DNA of 64,000 bases from NCBI RefSeq assembly GCF_000153485.2, contig NC_018721.1:1054001-1118000 (forward strand). Reading direction: 5' to 3'. A program made the translations under genes and the position numbers. Numbering within the stretch: the stretch's first letter is position 1; each line of letters begins with the position of its first letter. Source of the stretch: Psychroflexus torquis ATCC 700755. Its GTDB lineage: Bacteria; Bacteroidota; Bacteroidia; Flavobacteriales; Flavobacteriaceae. Shown one piece after another: positions 31,298-40,740 of this stretch. The notes beneath the pieces were generated by a model. The model made no database searches, was not told the DNA's origin, and worked only from the letters and a program-made list of their open reading frames with translations.

Positions 31298-34200
31298 ATG
31301 AGAACAAAGTTAAATGGAATTTTAACACTAATTTTAGTGTTATTCGTGCAGATAACCTTTGCACAAACAAACACTGTTACTGGAACGGTAACAGATCCTG
31401 ACGGTCTCCCGCTACCAGGTGTAAACATTTTAATAAAGGGAGATAATACTGGAACACAGACAAATTTTGATGGAAATTATTCTATTCAGGCAAGTTCGAA
31501 TCAAACCTTAATTTTCAGGTATGTTGGGTTTACAACTAAGAATGTAAAAGTAGGTAACCAACTTCAAATAAATGTGAGCATGGCTATCGACTCTGCTACA
31601 TTGGATGAAGTTGTAATTACAGGCTATTCAAACAGGAATCAAACAGTAGCAACTTCTGCTTCAGTATCGATTTCAGCTGAGGAGATTGCTGAACTTTCTC
31701 CTACAACTAGTATTGATAATTTACTTCAAGGTAAAGCTGCTGGTGTACAGGTAACTGCTGCTAACGGTAAACCTGGGCAAGGTGCATTTGTAAGAATACG
31801 GGGTGTTACTTCGCTTGCAGCTGGAGCATCTTCTCCACTATACTTAGTGGATGGTGCACCTATTAGAGAGCAAGATTTAGCATCTATTCCTAATTCTGAT
31901 ATTGCTAATATTGAGATTTTAAAAGATGCATCTAGAACTGCAAGATATGGTTCTAGGGGTGCTAGTGGTGTTGTTATAATAACTACTAAAAGTGGTAACC
32001 GTAACAAAGACGCTAAAATAACTTTTAATTCAAGATTTGGAGAAACGCAACGTGTAGAGCCGAACTTTAAAATGATGAATGCTCAACAAAAGTTACAATA
32101 TGAATCTGAAATGTTTGCTTTAGGTATTTCTGGTGCTGGAAGCTTACCTGGTGTTACAACCGAACCTGGAAGTGTAGAACGTCAATTTCTTTTGGATAAC
32201 CAAACAGACTGGGAGGACCTTACTCTTAGAAAAGGAATAGTACAAAGCAATGCTATATCTGTTTCTGGTGGTGCAGATAAAATGGATTATTTCTTCTCTG
32301 CAGGTCACGATAGAAACACAGGTATAATAGATCAACTAGGCGGTTTTGAAAGAATAAACACACGTCTAAATGTGAATTTTGATGCTAAAGAATGGTTAAA
32401 AATAGGTGTAAGTGTTGGTTACTCTAGATCTACTAGTGACGAGCCTAGAGATAGAAACAACGTACAAAATCCATTTAGAGCAATGTTGGATTATAATCCA
32501 TACGAAACAGAATTTGTTTTAGATGATGAAGGGAATCCTGTTTTGGATGCAAATGGAGATCCAGAATATTCAACAACTTCTACAGGATTTAATAATAGAG
32601 GTGCTTTATTATCGGAACCTTCTGTAGATATTAACAATCTTTTATCCTCAAGTTTTAGTGCTGATATTTTATTATCAGATAGTTTTACTTACAGTTTTAG
32701 AACCTCTATCAATAGTCTTAACTTTAGAAGTGATGGATATTCTAAACCAGGTGGTATTCTTGATGCCCTAATTGGAAGTGATGAATTCCCAGGAAACAAA
32801 TTGGACAATGGTACTTATCGCTTTGACTTGACAGTAACTAATTCTTTAAACTATAATTTTACAAAAGGAAAGAATACCTTAAATGTACTTGGTTTATATG
32901 AGTATAACTTAAACGAATTTAGATCGTATTCTGTAAGAAGTAGAGGTTTTACTTCTCCACTGTTAACAACACAAATAAATGCTGCTGAAGTAACTGCCGG
33001 TAATACTAGGAGAAGTGAGTTAGCTTTGGTATCTTATGGTCTGTTTGCAGATTATGATTTTGATCAAAAATATCTTTTTACTGCATCAGGACGTGTTGAC
33101 GGGTCCTCAAACTTCGGATCTGGAGAACAATACGGTTTCTTTTTTAGTACTAGTGCAGGTTACGATATCTCTAAAGAGAGCTTTTTTGACGTGGCATCTG
33201 TAGACGAATTAATCTTTAGAGGTTCTTATGGAACAACAGGTAACAGAGCAGGAATTAGTAGATATGCTTCGCAAGGAACAGTAGGTTTTGGATCTTACCC
33301 TGGAGGAAGTGCTACTGTACCAGCAAATATTGCAAATCCTGCTTTGAAATGGGAAACTTCTTTGAACACGAATATTGGTGTACAACTTAGCATGTTTAAC
33401 GGTAGATTAACAGCCGTAAGTGATTATTTTATTAGAGATACTGAAGATCTATTATTCCAAATCCCTAGAGCTGATGAGGCAGGTGTAGGTTCTGTAGCTG
33501 GAAATCTAGGTGAAATTCAAAATAAAGGATTAGAAATCTCTTTACGAGGAGATATTATAAGAAACGATGACATAACATGGACAGTTGGAGGAAATGTTTT
33601 ATTCTTAGATACGGAAATTGTTAGCTTACCCGACGGTGAGGATATAGCACCAAATTCTTTTAATATATTATATAGAGAAGGTTCTAAAATTAATGAACAC
33701 TACTTAGTGAGATGGGCAGGTGTGGATCCAGCAACTGGACGTTCACAGTATCTGGATGCAAATGATAATGTTGTTTTCGCTGATGCTTTAACAGCCGAAG
33801 GTGCAGAAGATGCTCGTACACTTCAAGGAAAATCTACAATAGCAGATGTAGAAGGTGGTTTCTACAATGTTTTTAGATACAAAAACTTAAGTTTAAGAGG
33901 GGATTTCGTTTTTAAAAGTGGAAACTGGATCAATAATTTTGTAAGACAACAAAGAAACTCTGATGGTGATCAAATAAACAGCAACCAAGCAACTTCAGCT
34001 TTCAATTACTGGAAACAACCAGGGGATACGAATGTTCAACCAAACCCACGTTTTAGACAAGACGATATTGATGTAAATTCTGATAGATTTCTTGAAAAAG
34101 GTGATTATATAAGACTAAGAAATGTCACGTTATCCTATAATTTTTCTAAGGAAATATTGGATAAGACACCTTTTAGTTCTGTAAGATTGTATGCACAAGG

Positions 34201-34363
34201 GCAAAACCTTTTAACCTTTTCAGATTTTTACGGAGATCCTGAAGTTGGACTTTCTTCTGGTGAAACTATTTCTTTTGCAAATTCAGTTGCTCCAGGTGAA
34301 GCAACTCTGTATAGCTATCCGAATTTGAAATCATTCCAAATGGGACTTGATATAAGTTTCTAA
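31298..34363 (+). CDS. SusC/RagA-type TonB-dependent outer membrane transporter
   Basis: A 1021-residue barrel of SusC type. Signal peptide residues 1-22 (ITFAQ). A carboxypeptidase-like regulatory domain follows (~24-105: VTGTVTDPDGLPLPGVNI, GTQTNFDGNYSI). Then come the SusC signature LDEVVITGYS, the plug (RIRGVTSLAAGASSPLYLVD) and the 22-strand barrel, ending in LKSFQMGLDISF. It imports large ligands across the outer membrane, powered by TonB. The SusD partner follows 18 nt later. The nearby secreted proteases point to peptides rather than glycans, which is inference. Confidence 0.96.
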   Translation: MRTKLNGILTLILVLFVQITFAQTNTVTGTVTDPDGLPLPGVNILIKGDNTGTQTNFDGNYSIQASSNQTLIFRYVGFTTKNVKVGNQLQINVSMAIDSATLDEVVITGYSNRNQTVATSASVSISAEEIAELSPTTSIDNLLQGKAAGVQVTAANGKPGQGAFVRIRGVTSLAAGASSPLYLVDGAPIREQDLASIPNSDIANIEILKDASRTARYGSRGASGVVIITTKSGNRNKDAKITFNSRFGETQRVEPNFKMMNAQQKLQYESEMFALGISGAGSLPGVTTEPGSVERQFLLDNQTDWEDLTLRKGIVQSNAISVSGGADKMDYFFSAGHDRNTGIIDQLGGFERINTRLNVNFDAKEWLKIGVSVGYSRSTSDEPRDRNNVQNPFRAMLDYNPYETEFVLDDEGNPVLDANGDPEYSTTSTGFNNRGALLSEPSVDINNLLSSSFSADILLSDSFTYSFRTSINSLNFRSDGYSKPGGILDALIGSDEFPGNKLDNGTYRFDLTVTNSLNYNFTKGKNTLNVLGLYEYNLNEFRSYSVRSRGFTSPLLTTQINAAEVTAGNTRRSELALVSYGLFADYDFDQKYLFTASGRVDGSSNFGSGEQYGFFFSTSAGYDISKESFFDVASVDELIFRGSYGTTGNRAGISRYASQGTVGFGSYPGGSATVPANIANPALKWETSLNTNIGVQLSMFNGRLTAVSDYFIRDTEDLLFQIPRADEAGVGSVAGNLGEIQNKGLEISLRGDIIRNDDITWTVGGNVLFLDTEIVSLPDGEDIAPNSFNILYREGSKINEHYLVRWAGVDPATGRSQYLDANDNVVFADALTAEGAEDARTLQGKSTIADVEGGFYNVFRYKNLSLRGDFVFKSGNWINNFVRQQRNSDGDQINSNQATSAFNYWKQPGDTNVQPNPRFRQDDIDVNSDRFLEKGDYIRLRNVTLSYNFSKEILDKTPFSSVRLYAQGQNLLTFSDFYGDPEVGLSSGETISFANSVAPGEATLYSYPNLKSFQMGLDISF

Positions 34364-34381
34364 TCATAAAATCATAAAAAA

Positions 34382-35821
34382 ATGAAAAATATATTTATTA
34401 AAAGTTTAATTTTTGTTTTTACCATTGGGTTTTTGACCTCATGTGAAGACAAGCTAGACCAAATTCCATTTGATGAGTTTGGAACTGAAAATGCATTTGT
34501 ATCCGCCTCAGATTTTGAAAACGGAATAAGGGGTGTTTATGCCAATTTGGTAAGTGGGGGTCTTTATGGTTCATCAGATAATGGTTCTATTTTGACTGCG
34601 GCAGATGTTCTTTCCGATAATGTCACTTTAGCCACCGTTGGAAATGGAAGGCTAACTAAAAGATATTTACATGAATATACATACAATGTAAATATTACTA
34701 TGTCAACCATGTATAGCAATGCTTACTCTCTTATATTTAGAGCAAATCAAATTTTACAATTTGCCGAAGCTTTTGACGGACAGAACAAAGCTAATATTGT
34801 AGCTGAAGCGAAAGCCTTAAGAGCACTTGCTCATTTTCATGTAGTAACATTTTGGGGAAAGATACCAACACAATCCGCGGATGCAAATTCCGGTTTGGGT
34901 GTCGCGTATCTATTTGAAGCAGACCCAAATGTAGAACCAGCAAGAAATACAGTTGGAGAAGTTTATGGTTTTATCGTTGACGATCTTACAGATGCTGCTA
35001 GGGATATAAATGAAAGTAATCCTGATGCTCGTATGGGTAAAGATGCAGTTAATCTATTACTTTCTCGTGTTTATTTATACATGGGACAATGGCAAAATTC
35101 GATTAATGCTGCAAATCAAGTATCTACGCCAGTTGCTGAAAGAGATGGTTTTGTAGGGATTTGGGATGACAGTACGGTTTCCGATAATGGATTGATCTTC
35201 TCAATTGAAAACGTAAATCCAATCTTGAACATCCAAATTGGAACAGCTTGGAACCAAGGAGTACCTCAAGCTTTAATTGCTGAATATGTAGCTTCCAAAG
35301 AACTTGTAGACTTATATAAAGAAGACGATATTCGCAAAGAAGCTTATATATTTGATGCTACTACTTCTGGTAACGACCTAAAGGCTATAAGAAAGCTTTT
35401 CGGAAGAGAAGGAGAAAATGATGGTGTAGTAGATTATAAGATATTCAGAGCTTCTGAAGCTTCATTAAATAGAGCTGAAGCTCACTTCAGATTAAACCAG
35501 TCTGCACAAGCATTAGCAGCTCTTAATGAAGTAAGAACAGAACGCTATTTAAACCCAGCAGATGGTGAATCTGGAAATGCATTATTAAGCGCCATAAAAT
35601 TGGAAAGAAGGCTTGAATTTGCTTTCGAATATCAAAGATTTTTAGACATAAAAAGATATGGCGAAAGTGTACAAAGAGAAGCATTTGGTGATATCGCAGA
35701 TGGTTCAGGCACACCTTCAGTACCACTTCTTCTTGAAGCAGGAAGCTTTAGATTCCAAATGCCTCTTGGTCAAAGGACTTTAGATACCAATCCAAACGCA
35801 CAACAAAACCCAGGATATTAA
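34382..35821 (+). CDS. SusD/RagB-type surface lipoprotein
   Basis: A 479-residue nutrient-binding lid of the SusC channel. The lipobox FLTSC gives lipidated Cys21, followed by EDKLDQIPFDEFG. The conserved SusD helical segments are AEAKALRALAHFHVVTFWGK, the ALNEVRTERYL region and LERRLEFAFEYQRFLDIKRYG. It forms a complex with the preceding SusC. No carbohydrate-active enzyme gene is adjacent. Confidence 0.95.
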   Translation: MKNIFIKSLIFVFTIGFLTSCEDKLDQIPFDEFGTENAFVSASDFENGIRGVYANLVSGGLYGSSDNGSILTAADVLSDNVTLATVGNGRLTKRYLHEYTYNVNITMSTMYSNAYSLIFRANQILQFAEAFDGQNKANIVAEAKALRALAHFHVVTFWGKIPTQSADANSGLGVAYLFEADPNVEPARNTVGEVYGFIVDDLTDAARDINESNPDARMGKDAVNLLLSRVYLYMGQWQNSINAANQVSTPVAERDGFVGIWDDSTVSDNGLIFSIENVNPILNIQIGTAWNQGVPQALIAEYVASKELVDLYKEDDIRKEAYIFDATTSGNDLKAIRKLFGREGENDGVVDYKIFRASEASLNRAEAHFRLNQSAQALAALNEVRTERYLNPADGESGNALLSAIKLERRLEFAFEYQRFLDIKRYGESVQREAFGDIADGSGTPSVPLLLEAGSFRFQMPLGQRTLDTNPNAQQNPGY

Positions 35822-35833
35822 AAAAATAAAATT

Positions 35834-36265
35834 ATGAAACATATTTCAAGATTAATTGTCCTTCTATTGTTAACGTCCCCATTCATTTCTTGTGATGATT
35901 ATGAAGATTTTGAAGAAGACAGAGATACAGTTGTAGGATTTAGTAGAGTTTTAGGAAGCAGCAATGTAAATCTGGATCCAGGAGATTCTAGAGATAAAAC
36001 TGCTGTTGTGTTCGTTTCAGATGTATCAAATTCCGAAAGAAGCTTTGGAATAGAAATAGATACAGAAGAAAACGAAATTACAACTGATAATTTTACGTTT
36101 GATTCTCAAGTAATAATTCCTGCAAATGAAAGGACTGCAGAAATTACAATAACGGTGACAAACAATAGCTTACCCATAGAGTCTCAACGAATTGCTATAA
36201 AAATTGTAAATTCTCCGAATTATGTAACTGGAGGAAATGCAGGTTTGAATTCTAGAACGAGGTAA
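35834..36265 (+). CDS. Small surface lipoprotein of the SusCD locus
   Basis: A 143-residue lipoprotein: signal with lipobox PFISC (Cys20), then an acidic stretch (DDYEDFEEDRD) and one beta-rich domain with a Calx-beta-like pattern (SNSERSFGIEIDTEENEI, NERTAEITITVTNNSLPIES). Twelve nt after susD, it occupies the place where SusE-like or DUF-type binding proteins are usually found. It probably binds the locus substrate, with no direct evidence. A terminator follows. Confidence 0.8.
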   Translation: MKHISRLIVLLLLTSPFISCDDYEDFEEDRDTVVGFSRVLGSSNVNLDPGDSRDKTAVVFVSDVSNSERSFGIEIDTEENEITTDNFTFDSQVIIPANERTAEITITVTNNSLPIESQRIAIKIVNSPNYVTGGNAGLNSRTR

Positions 36266-36287
36266 TTACAGATTATTAAATCATGAT

Positions 36288-36324
36288 AAAAAGGGCTATG
36301 TTATAAACACTTAGCCCTTTTTTT
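36288..36324 (+). terminator. Terminator of the SusCD operon
   Basis: A 9-bp stem (AAAGGGCTA at 36290-36298 with TAGCCCTTT at 36312-36320) followed by T residues. It ends the susC-susD-lipoprotein transcript. Confidence 0.88.
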
Positions 36325-36364
36325 ATATCAATAATATATTTTATTGTATTTTTAAACAAAAAAA

Positions 36365-38224
36365 ATGAAAACAATTACAAGAATATTATCAATTCTTTTA
36401 GTCTTTGTATCCTTTATTAGTTTCAGTCAAGATGGCAAAATAATTACAGAAGAAATTGAAAGCTATGAAGAAGCAAGAAAAGAAAAAGTTAGAGTTTATT
36501 TAGAGAATCACCAGAATTATAAATCAAATCGGTTTAGTGTTTTAGTAGATATCATTAATGGAAAACCCATTCATGTCGAAAACCACAATCAGAAAGCTGC
36601 CAGAGCTACCAGAACCAATTTATTACAATTGGGCGGAGATTTAGGTTTAGATTTAGAAGGTGAAGGCTTAAAAATTGGCCTTTGGGAAGTAGGTGGTCAC
36701 CCTTTACTCAACCACTTTGAATTCAGAGATGATAATGGAGACAGTAAAATAACTGTCTCAGACAATGTAAGTCAATCTAGTTTCCACGCCACTCACGTAG
36801 CTGGTACTTTGGCCGCTAAAGGTTTGAATTCAGGAGCTACTGGTATGGCCACAAAAGCAAACTTACTAGCTTTCGATAATTTAAGTGATGTTACAGAAGT
36901 TTTGGCACAGGCAAGAGATAACGGCTTATTATTGTCGAATCATTCTTACGGTATTCCAGTTAGAAACTTAGATGATAATGAATGGGTTATGGGTGCTTAT
37001 AATAATTCTGCTAGAACGTGGGATGCTGTTATCGAATTAAATCCATCTTATTTAATGGTAGTCTCCGCTGGAAATGATGGTAATGCAGTATATGATGGTG
37101 GTTTAGGGTCAAGATTGGATAAATTAACTGGAGAAAAAAATGCTAAAAATAATTTGGTTGTAGCCAATGCTTCAGATGTTGAATTAGATGATGATAGCAA
37201 CATGGTTTCTGCGACAATTAATAGCAGTAGTTCACAAGGACCAACTGATGATGGAAGAATAAAGCCAGATATCACCGGATTGGGAACTCAACTTATATCC
37301 ACAAGTAATGCTAGCACCTCAGCTTATGGCGTAGCTACAGGAACTTCGATGTCTGCTCCAAATGTAACTGGCTCTGCAGCTCTATTACAAGAACTTTATA
37401 GTCGATTAAATAACAAATACATGTTAGCTTCAACACTAAAAGGTTTAATATGTGTAACAGCTGATGATTTTGGTCTAGAAGGGCCTGATCCAATTGGAGG
37501 ATGGGGTATAATGAACAGTAAAAAAGCGGCTGAAGCCATTATAAATAACGAAGATATAACGATGATCTTTGAACATACACTTGTAAATAATTCAACCTAT
37601 ACGTTTAATATAACAAAAGATCAATTTCAAGAATTGGAAGTTGGAGTAGTGTGGACGGATGTAAGAGGTGATGCCTTAGAAAACGATATTAATAACCCAA
37701 GACCAGCACTGGTTAATGATATTGATTTAAAAATTATCGGCTCTGATGAAACAGAATATTTTCCATGGAAATTAGACCTGGAGAATTTAACTTCGCCAGC
37801 AATCAAAGGAGATAATACTGTAGATACTGTTGAAATTATCAACATAGACAATAGTTCTAATGATACCTATACAGTTGAAGTTTCACACAAAGGGACACTT
37901 GATGATGAAACTCAGATTGTAAGTATAATAGTAACAGGAATAACCACAAGCACGCTAAGTTCTGAAAACTTCACTACAGAATCTATAAGCTTTTGGCCAA
38001 ATCCAGTTAAAGATAACCTGAATATTTCATCAAAAGATTTTGGATTCAGTAATGATGTAAGCGTATCCATTTATGACATGATGGGTAGAGAAATCTTAAG
38101 TGTAAGTGATTTCAGCAATCCCAATGCTTTGAGTGTAGATCTAAGCTCTCTATCAAATGGTGTATATATTGTAAACTTAACTGATGGTGAACAAACTATC
38201 AATAATAGAATCATTAAAGAATAA
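36365..38224 (+). CDS. Secreted S8 subtilisin-like serine protease with T9SS sorting domain (copy 1)
   Basis: A 619-residue exported protease. Signal peptide ~1-21, propeptide ~22-85, S8 domain ~95-395, beta domain, then a T9SS type-A sorting domain (~535-619: FWPNPVKDNLNI to NNRIIKE). The active site is His141 in FHATHVAGT, Asn237 in SAGNDGN and Ser328 in TGTSMSAP. Where family members have the catalytic Asp, the sequence reads GLWEVGG, with Glu108. Two other loci downstream share its C-terminal domain and terminator nearly unchanged. It probably releases peptides for the adjacent SusCD system (inference). Confidence 0.93.
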   Translation: MKTITRILSILLVFVSFISFSQDGKIITEEIESYEEARKEKVRVYLENHQNYKSNRFSVLVDIINGKPIHVENHNQKAARATRTNLLQLGGDLGLDLEGEGLKIGLWEVGGHPLLNHFEFRDDNGDSKITVSDNVSQSSFHATHVAGTLAAKGLNSGATGMATKANLLAFDNLSDVTEVLAQARDNGLLLSNHSYGIPVRNLDDNEWVMGAYNNSARTWDAVIELNPSYLMVVSAGNDGNAVYDGGLGSRLDKLTGEKNAKNNLVVANASDVELDDDSNMVSATINSSSSQGPTDDGRIKPDITGLGTQLISTSNASTSAYGVATGTSMSAPNVTGSAALLQELYSRLNNKYMLASTLKGLICVTADDFGLEGPDPIGGWGIMNSKKAAEAIINNEDITMIFEHTLVNNSTYTFNITKDQFQELEVGVVWTDVRGDALENDINNPRPALVNDIDLKIIGSDETEYFPWKLDLENLTSPAIKGDNTVDTVEIINIDNSSNDTYTVEVSHKGTLDDETQIVSIIVTGITTSTLSSENFTTESISFWPNPVKDNLNISSKDFGFSNDVSVSIYDMMGREILSVSDFSNPNALSVDLSSLSNGVYIVNLTDGEQTINNRIIKE

Positions 38225-38246
38225 GTAAGTATTTTATAAGTTTACT

Positions 38247-38280
38247 AAAGGGATTGACATGATTTTGTCAATCCCTTTTA
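38247..38280 (+). terminator. Terminator after S8 protease copy 1
   Basis: A 13-bp perfect stem (AAAGGGATTGACA at 38247-38259 with 38266-38278) followed by T residues. The same hairpin recurs after copies 2 and 3. Confidence 0.88.
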
Positions 38281-38284
38281 ATTT

Positions 38285-38468
38285 TAAAATTATGTAAAAA
38301 TTCCACATTATTTCTGGAATACATAATAGTGTTGAAGCCCTAAGACAAAAAGATATCACAAATGATACTTGACTTATCATTCAGATTTAAGATTTTGAAG
38401 CAAATGCGGGATGTGGAACTGGAAGTTACCCAGTAGCCCTAAGATTCACAAAACAGACTGGAAACTAA
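38285..38468 (+). pseudogene. Chimeric remnant: rlmB 5' fragment fused to a secreted-protein 3' fragment (copy A)
   Basis: The gap 38225-38580 has no gene but holds two joined fragments. 38285-38358 aligns with the start of the intact rlmB (41890-41965: TTCTGGAATACAT, GTTGAAGCC, TAAGACAA), but its ATG is followed directly by TAA. 38352-38468 translates, with one internal stop, to DFEANAGCGTGSYPVALRFT and then KQTGN-stop, matching DFEPDGGCGTGGYPVTLKFT inside the chimeric protein at 40741-41829. Neither fragment can make a protein. Together they record past duplication and deletion. Confidence 0.8.
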
Positions 38469-38492
38469 AATTTGATAATTTTTAAAAATTTT

Positions 38493-38521
38493 AAAGCCGC
38501 TTCATTTTGAAGCGGCTTTTT
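38493..38521 (+). terminator. Orphan terminator after remnant A
   Basis: A 12-bp stem (AAAGCCGCTTCA at 38493-38504 with 38508-38519) followed by T residues. It follows the remnant's stop codon and probably terminated the lost gene whose 3' end is remnant A. It is missing behind remnant B. Confidence 0.85.
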
Positions 38522-38580
38522 AATTTATAAAAAATTAACTTGCGTTAAAGTATTAAAATACATACATTTAATAAAAAAAA

Positions 38581-40419
38581 ATGAAAAGCATATTTACATT
38601 ATTATTTTTATACATTTCAATTAGTGCGACTGCTCAAATGAGTCCTCAGGAATTTTTGGAGGAAAACAAGAAAATACAACAAGAAAAGCAAAACCGCATC
38701 ACTAGTTATTTGGAGATACATCCAAATACAATTTTAAAAAATGAGAACTCTCTCCTATGGGATGTCATAGACAATCACCCGATCTACATTGAAAATTTTA
38801 ATGCAAAAGCAGCAGAAGCTACAAGAACAACATTTTTAGCTCCAGATGGAGGGTTAGGTTTAAATTTGATGGGAAGAGGCTTAAACATTGGGATTTGGGA
38901 AGTAAGTGGAATACCACAACTAGATCATCCAGAATTCGTAGATAGAGTGGTCCAAGTGGATGATGAAGATGAAGTGAGCTTCCATGCTACACATGTCGCC
39001 GGAACACTCATTGCAAGCGGTCTAGATGAAGAAGCAAAAGGTATGGCTCCACTTGCAAGGTTAAGTTCGTTTGGAGCTTCAAATGATGTCGCTGAAGCTT
39101 TTAACGCTTCTACACAAAATGGTATGATTATATCCAACCATTCTTATGGAGTACCAGTAAGAAATGCTGATGGGGTAGAATGGCTGATGGGAGCTTATAG
39201 TTCAAGTTCAAGATTATGGGATGCCATTTCCAATAGCGCGACTTTTTACTTATCTGTATTTGCTGCGGGAAATGACGGAAATGACGAATACGAAGGAGGG
39301 CTACAAGAAGGATATGATAAACTTACAGGAAGTACAACCTCTAAAAATGTACTTGTTGTGGCTAATGCTAGACTTGTTAGTTTAGACGATGAAACAGGAG
39401 AAATGACAAATGCCTTTATGAATTCAAGTAGCTCACAAGGACCAACAGATGATGGTCGTATAAAGCCAGATATTACAGGATTAGGGACCTCTATTAAATC
39501 TACAGCTCCGGGTAATGGTTATGGAACAGCAACGGGGACTTCTATGTCTTCACCAAATGTGGCAGGCTCCGCTTCACTATTGCAGGAACTTTACACTAAT
39601 TTGAACGGAACCTTTATGCTATCTTCCTCCTTAAAAGGACTTATTTCAATAACAGCAGACGATGCTGGACCTTTAGGACCAGATCCTGTATTTGGTTGGG
39701 GTGTAATGAATTCAAAAAGAGCAGCAGAAGCTATCATAAACGATCAGGGAAGTGACTTTATTAGGGAGAAAACTTTAGCTCAAAATGAAATTCATACCCT
39801 TCGATTTGAGAATACATCAGGACTGATAATGAAGGTTGCCATCGCTTGGAACGATCCTGCTGGAATTGCCTTGAATAGTGTTTTTAATGACAGAGCACCC
39901 GACTTAGTAAATGATCTTGATCTAAGGGTGACAAACTCAACTGATAGTGAAGAAGTATACGAGCCATGGCTATTAAATATGGCGGACCTTGGGGGTCCTG
40001 CACTAATTGGGGACAATAGTGTAGACAATATTGAAATTATAGAAATAGATCAACAAGGTATATTTGATATAAAAATATCACATAAAAATGAATTGTCTCA
40101 AGAAGAGCAAGTTTATAGCCTTATTGTTCTAAACGGTAAAGAGCAAACTTTATCTAACACAAATTTCGGATTAAATTCTATCACTTTCTGGCCTAACCCA
40201 GTTAATAATAATCTTAACATTACCGCCAAAGATTTTGGGTTTAGTAATGGTGTAAGTGTTTCAATCTATGATATGATAGGTCGAGAAATCTTAAAGGTGA
40301 GTGATTTCGGCGATCCCAATGCTTTGAGTGTAGATGTAAGCTCACTATCAAATGGTGTATATATTGTGAATTTAACGGATGGTCAACAAACTATCAATAG
40401 AAGAATCATCAAAGAATAA
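38581..40419 (+). CDS. Secreted S8 subtilisin-like serine protease with T9SS sorting domain (copy 2)
   Basis: A 612-residue paralogue of the preceding protease. Signal peptide ~1-19, propeptide to ~85, S8 domain with His135 (FHATHVAGT), Asn231 (AAGNDGN) and Ser321 (TGTSMSSP), then the T9SS sorting domain (FWPNPVNNNLNI to NRRIIKE). The usual catalytic Asp is again Glu107 (GIWEVSG). The catalytic domains of the two copies have clearly diverged while the tails are almost identical, which suggests tail homogenisation by gene conversion. Its propeptide is close to that of the chimeric gene downstream. Confidence 0.93.
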   Translation: MKSIFTLLFLYISISATAQMSPQEFLEENKKIQQEKQNRITSYLEIHPNTILKNENSLLWDVIDNHPIYIENFNAKAAEATRTTFLAPDGGLGLNLMGRGLNIGIWEVSGIPQLDHPEFVDRVVQVDDEDEVSFHATHVAGTLIASGLDEEAKGMAPLARLSSFGASNDVAEAFNASTQNGMIISNHSYGVPVRNADGVEWLMGAYSSSSRLWDAISNSATFYLSVFAAGNDGNDEYEGGLQEGYDKLTGSTTSKNVLVVANARLVSLDDETGEMTNAFMNSSSSQGPTDDGRIKPDITGLGTSIKSTAPGNGYGTATGTSMSSPNVAGSASLLQELYTNLNGTFMLSSSLKGLISITADDAGPLGPDPVFGWGVMNSKRAAEAIINDQGSDFIREKTLAQNEIHTLRFENTSGLIMKVAIAWNDPAGIALNSVFNDRAPDLVNDLDLRVTNSTDSEEVYEPWLLNMADLGGPALIGDNSVDNIEIIEIDQQGIFDIKISHKNELSQEEQVYSLIVLNGKEQTLSNTNFGLNSITFWPNPVNNNLNITAKDFGFSNGVSVSIYDMIGREILKVSDFGDPNALSVDVSSLSNGVYIVNLTDGQQTINRRIIKE

Positions 40420-40429
40420 GTGGGTATTT

Positions 40430-40485
40430 TATAGGTTTACTAAAGGGATTGACATGATTTTGTCAATCCCTTTAGTAAACCTATA
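40430..40485 (+). terminator. Terminator after S8 protease copy 2 with perfect 25-bp stem
   Basis: Bases 40430-40454 are exactly complementary to 40461-40485, with a TGATTT loop. The first 13 bp correspond to the hairpin behind copies 1 and 3. The outer 12 bp of the right arm differ from both other copies and instead mirror this copy's own left arm. Confidence 0.9.
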
Positions 40486-40670
40486 AAATTATGTAAAAAT
40501 TCCACTTCATTTTTGGAATACATAGTAGTGCTAAAGCCCTAAGACAGAGCAAAGATATCAAAAATGATACTGAACTTATCATTAAGATTTAAGATTTTGA
40601 AGCAGATGCAGAGTGTGGAACTGAAAGTTACCAAGTAGACTTAAGATTCACAAAACAAACTGGAAACTAA
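40486..40670 (+). pseudogene. Chimeric remnant: rlmB 5' fragment fused to a secreted-protein 3' fragment (copy B)
   Basis: Within the 321-bp gap 40420-40740. 40486-40559 matches the rlmB start (CATTTTTGGAATACATAG, AAGACAGAGCAAAGA) with the same ATG-TAA defect as copy A. 40554-40670 reads NDTELIIKI-stop-DFEADAECGTESYQVDLRFT, then KQTGN-stop, aligning with ENDIEILLDLIDFEPDGGCG of the chimeric gene. The junction lies in the shared AAAGATATC. Copies A and B therefore derive from one fused ancestor rather than from two separate events. The orphan terminator seen after copy A has been deleted here. Confidence 0.8.
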
Positions 40671-40740
40671 AATTTGATAGTTTTTACAGACAAAAAATAA
40701 CTTGTGTTAAAACATTAAAATACATACATTTAATAAAAAA

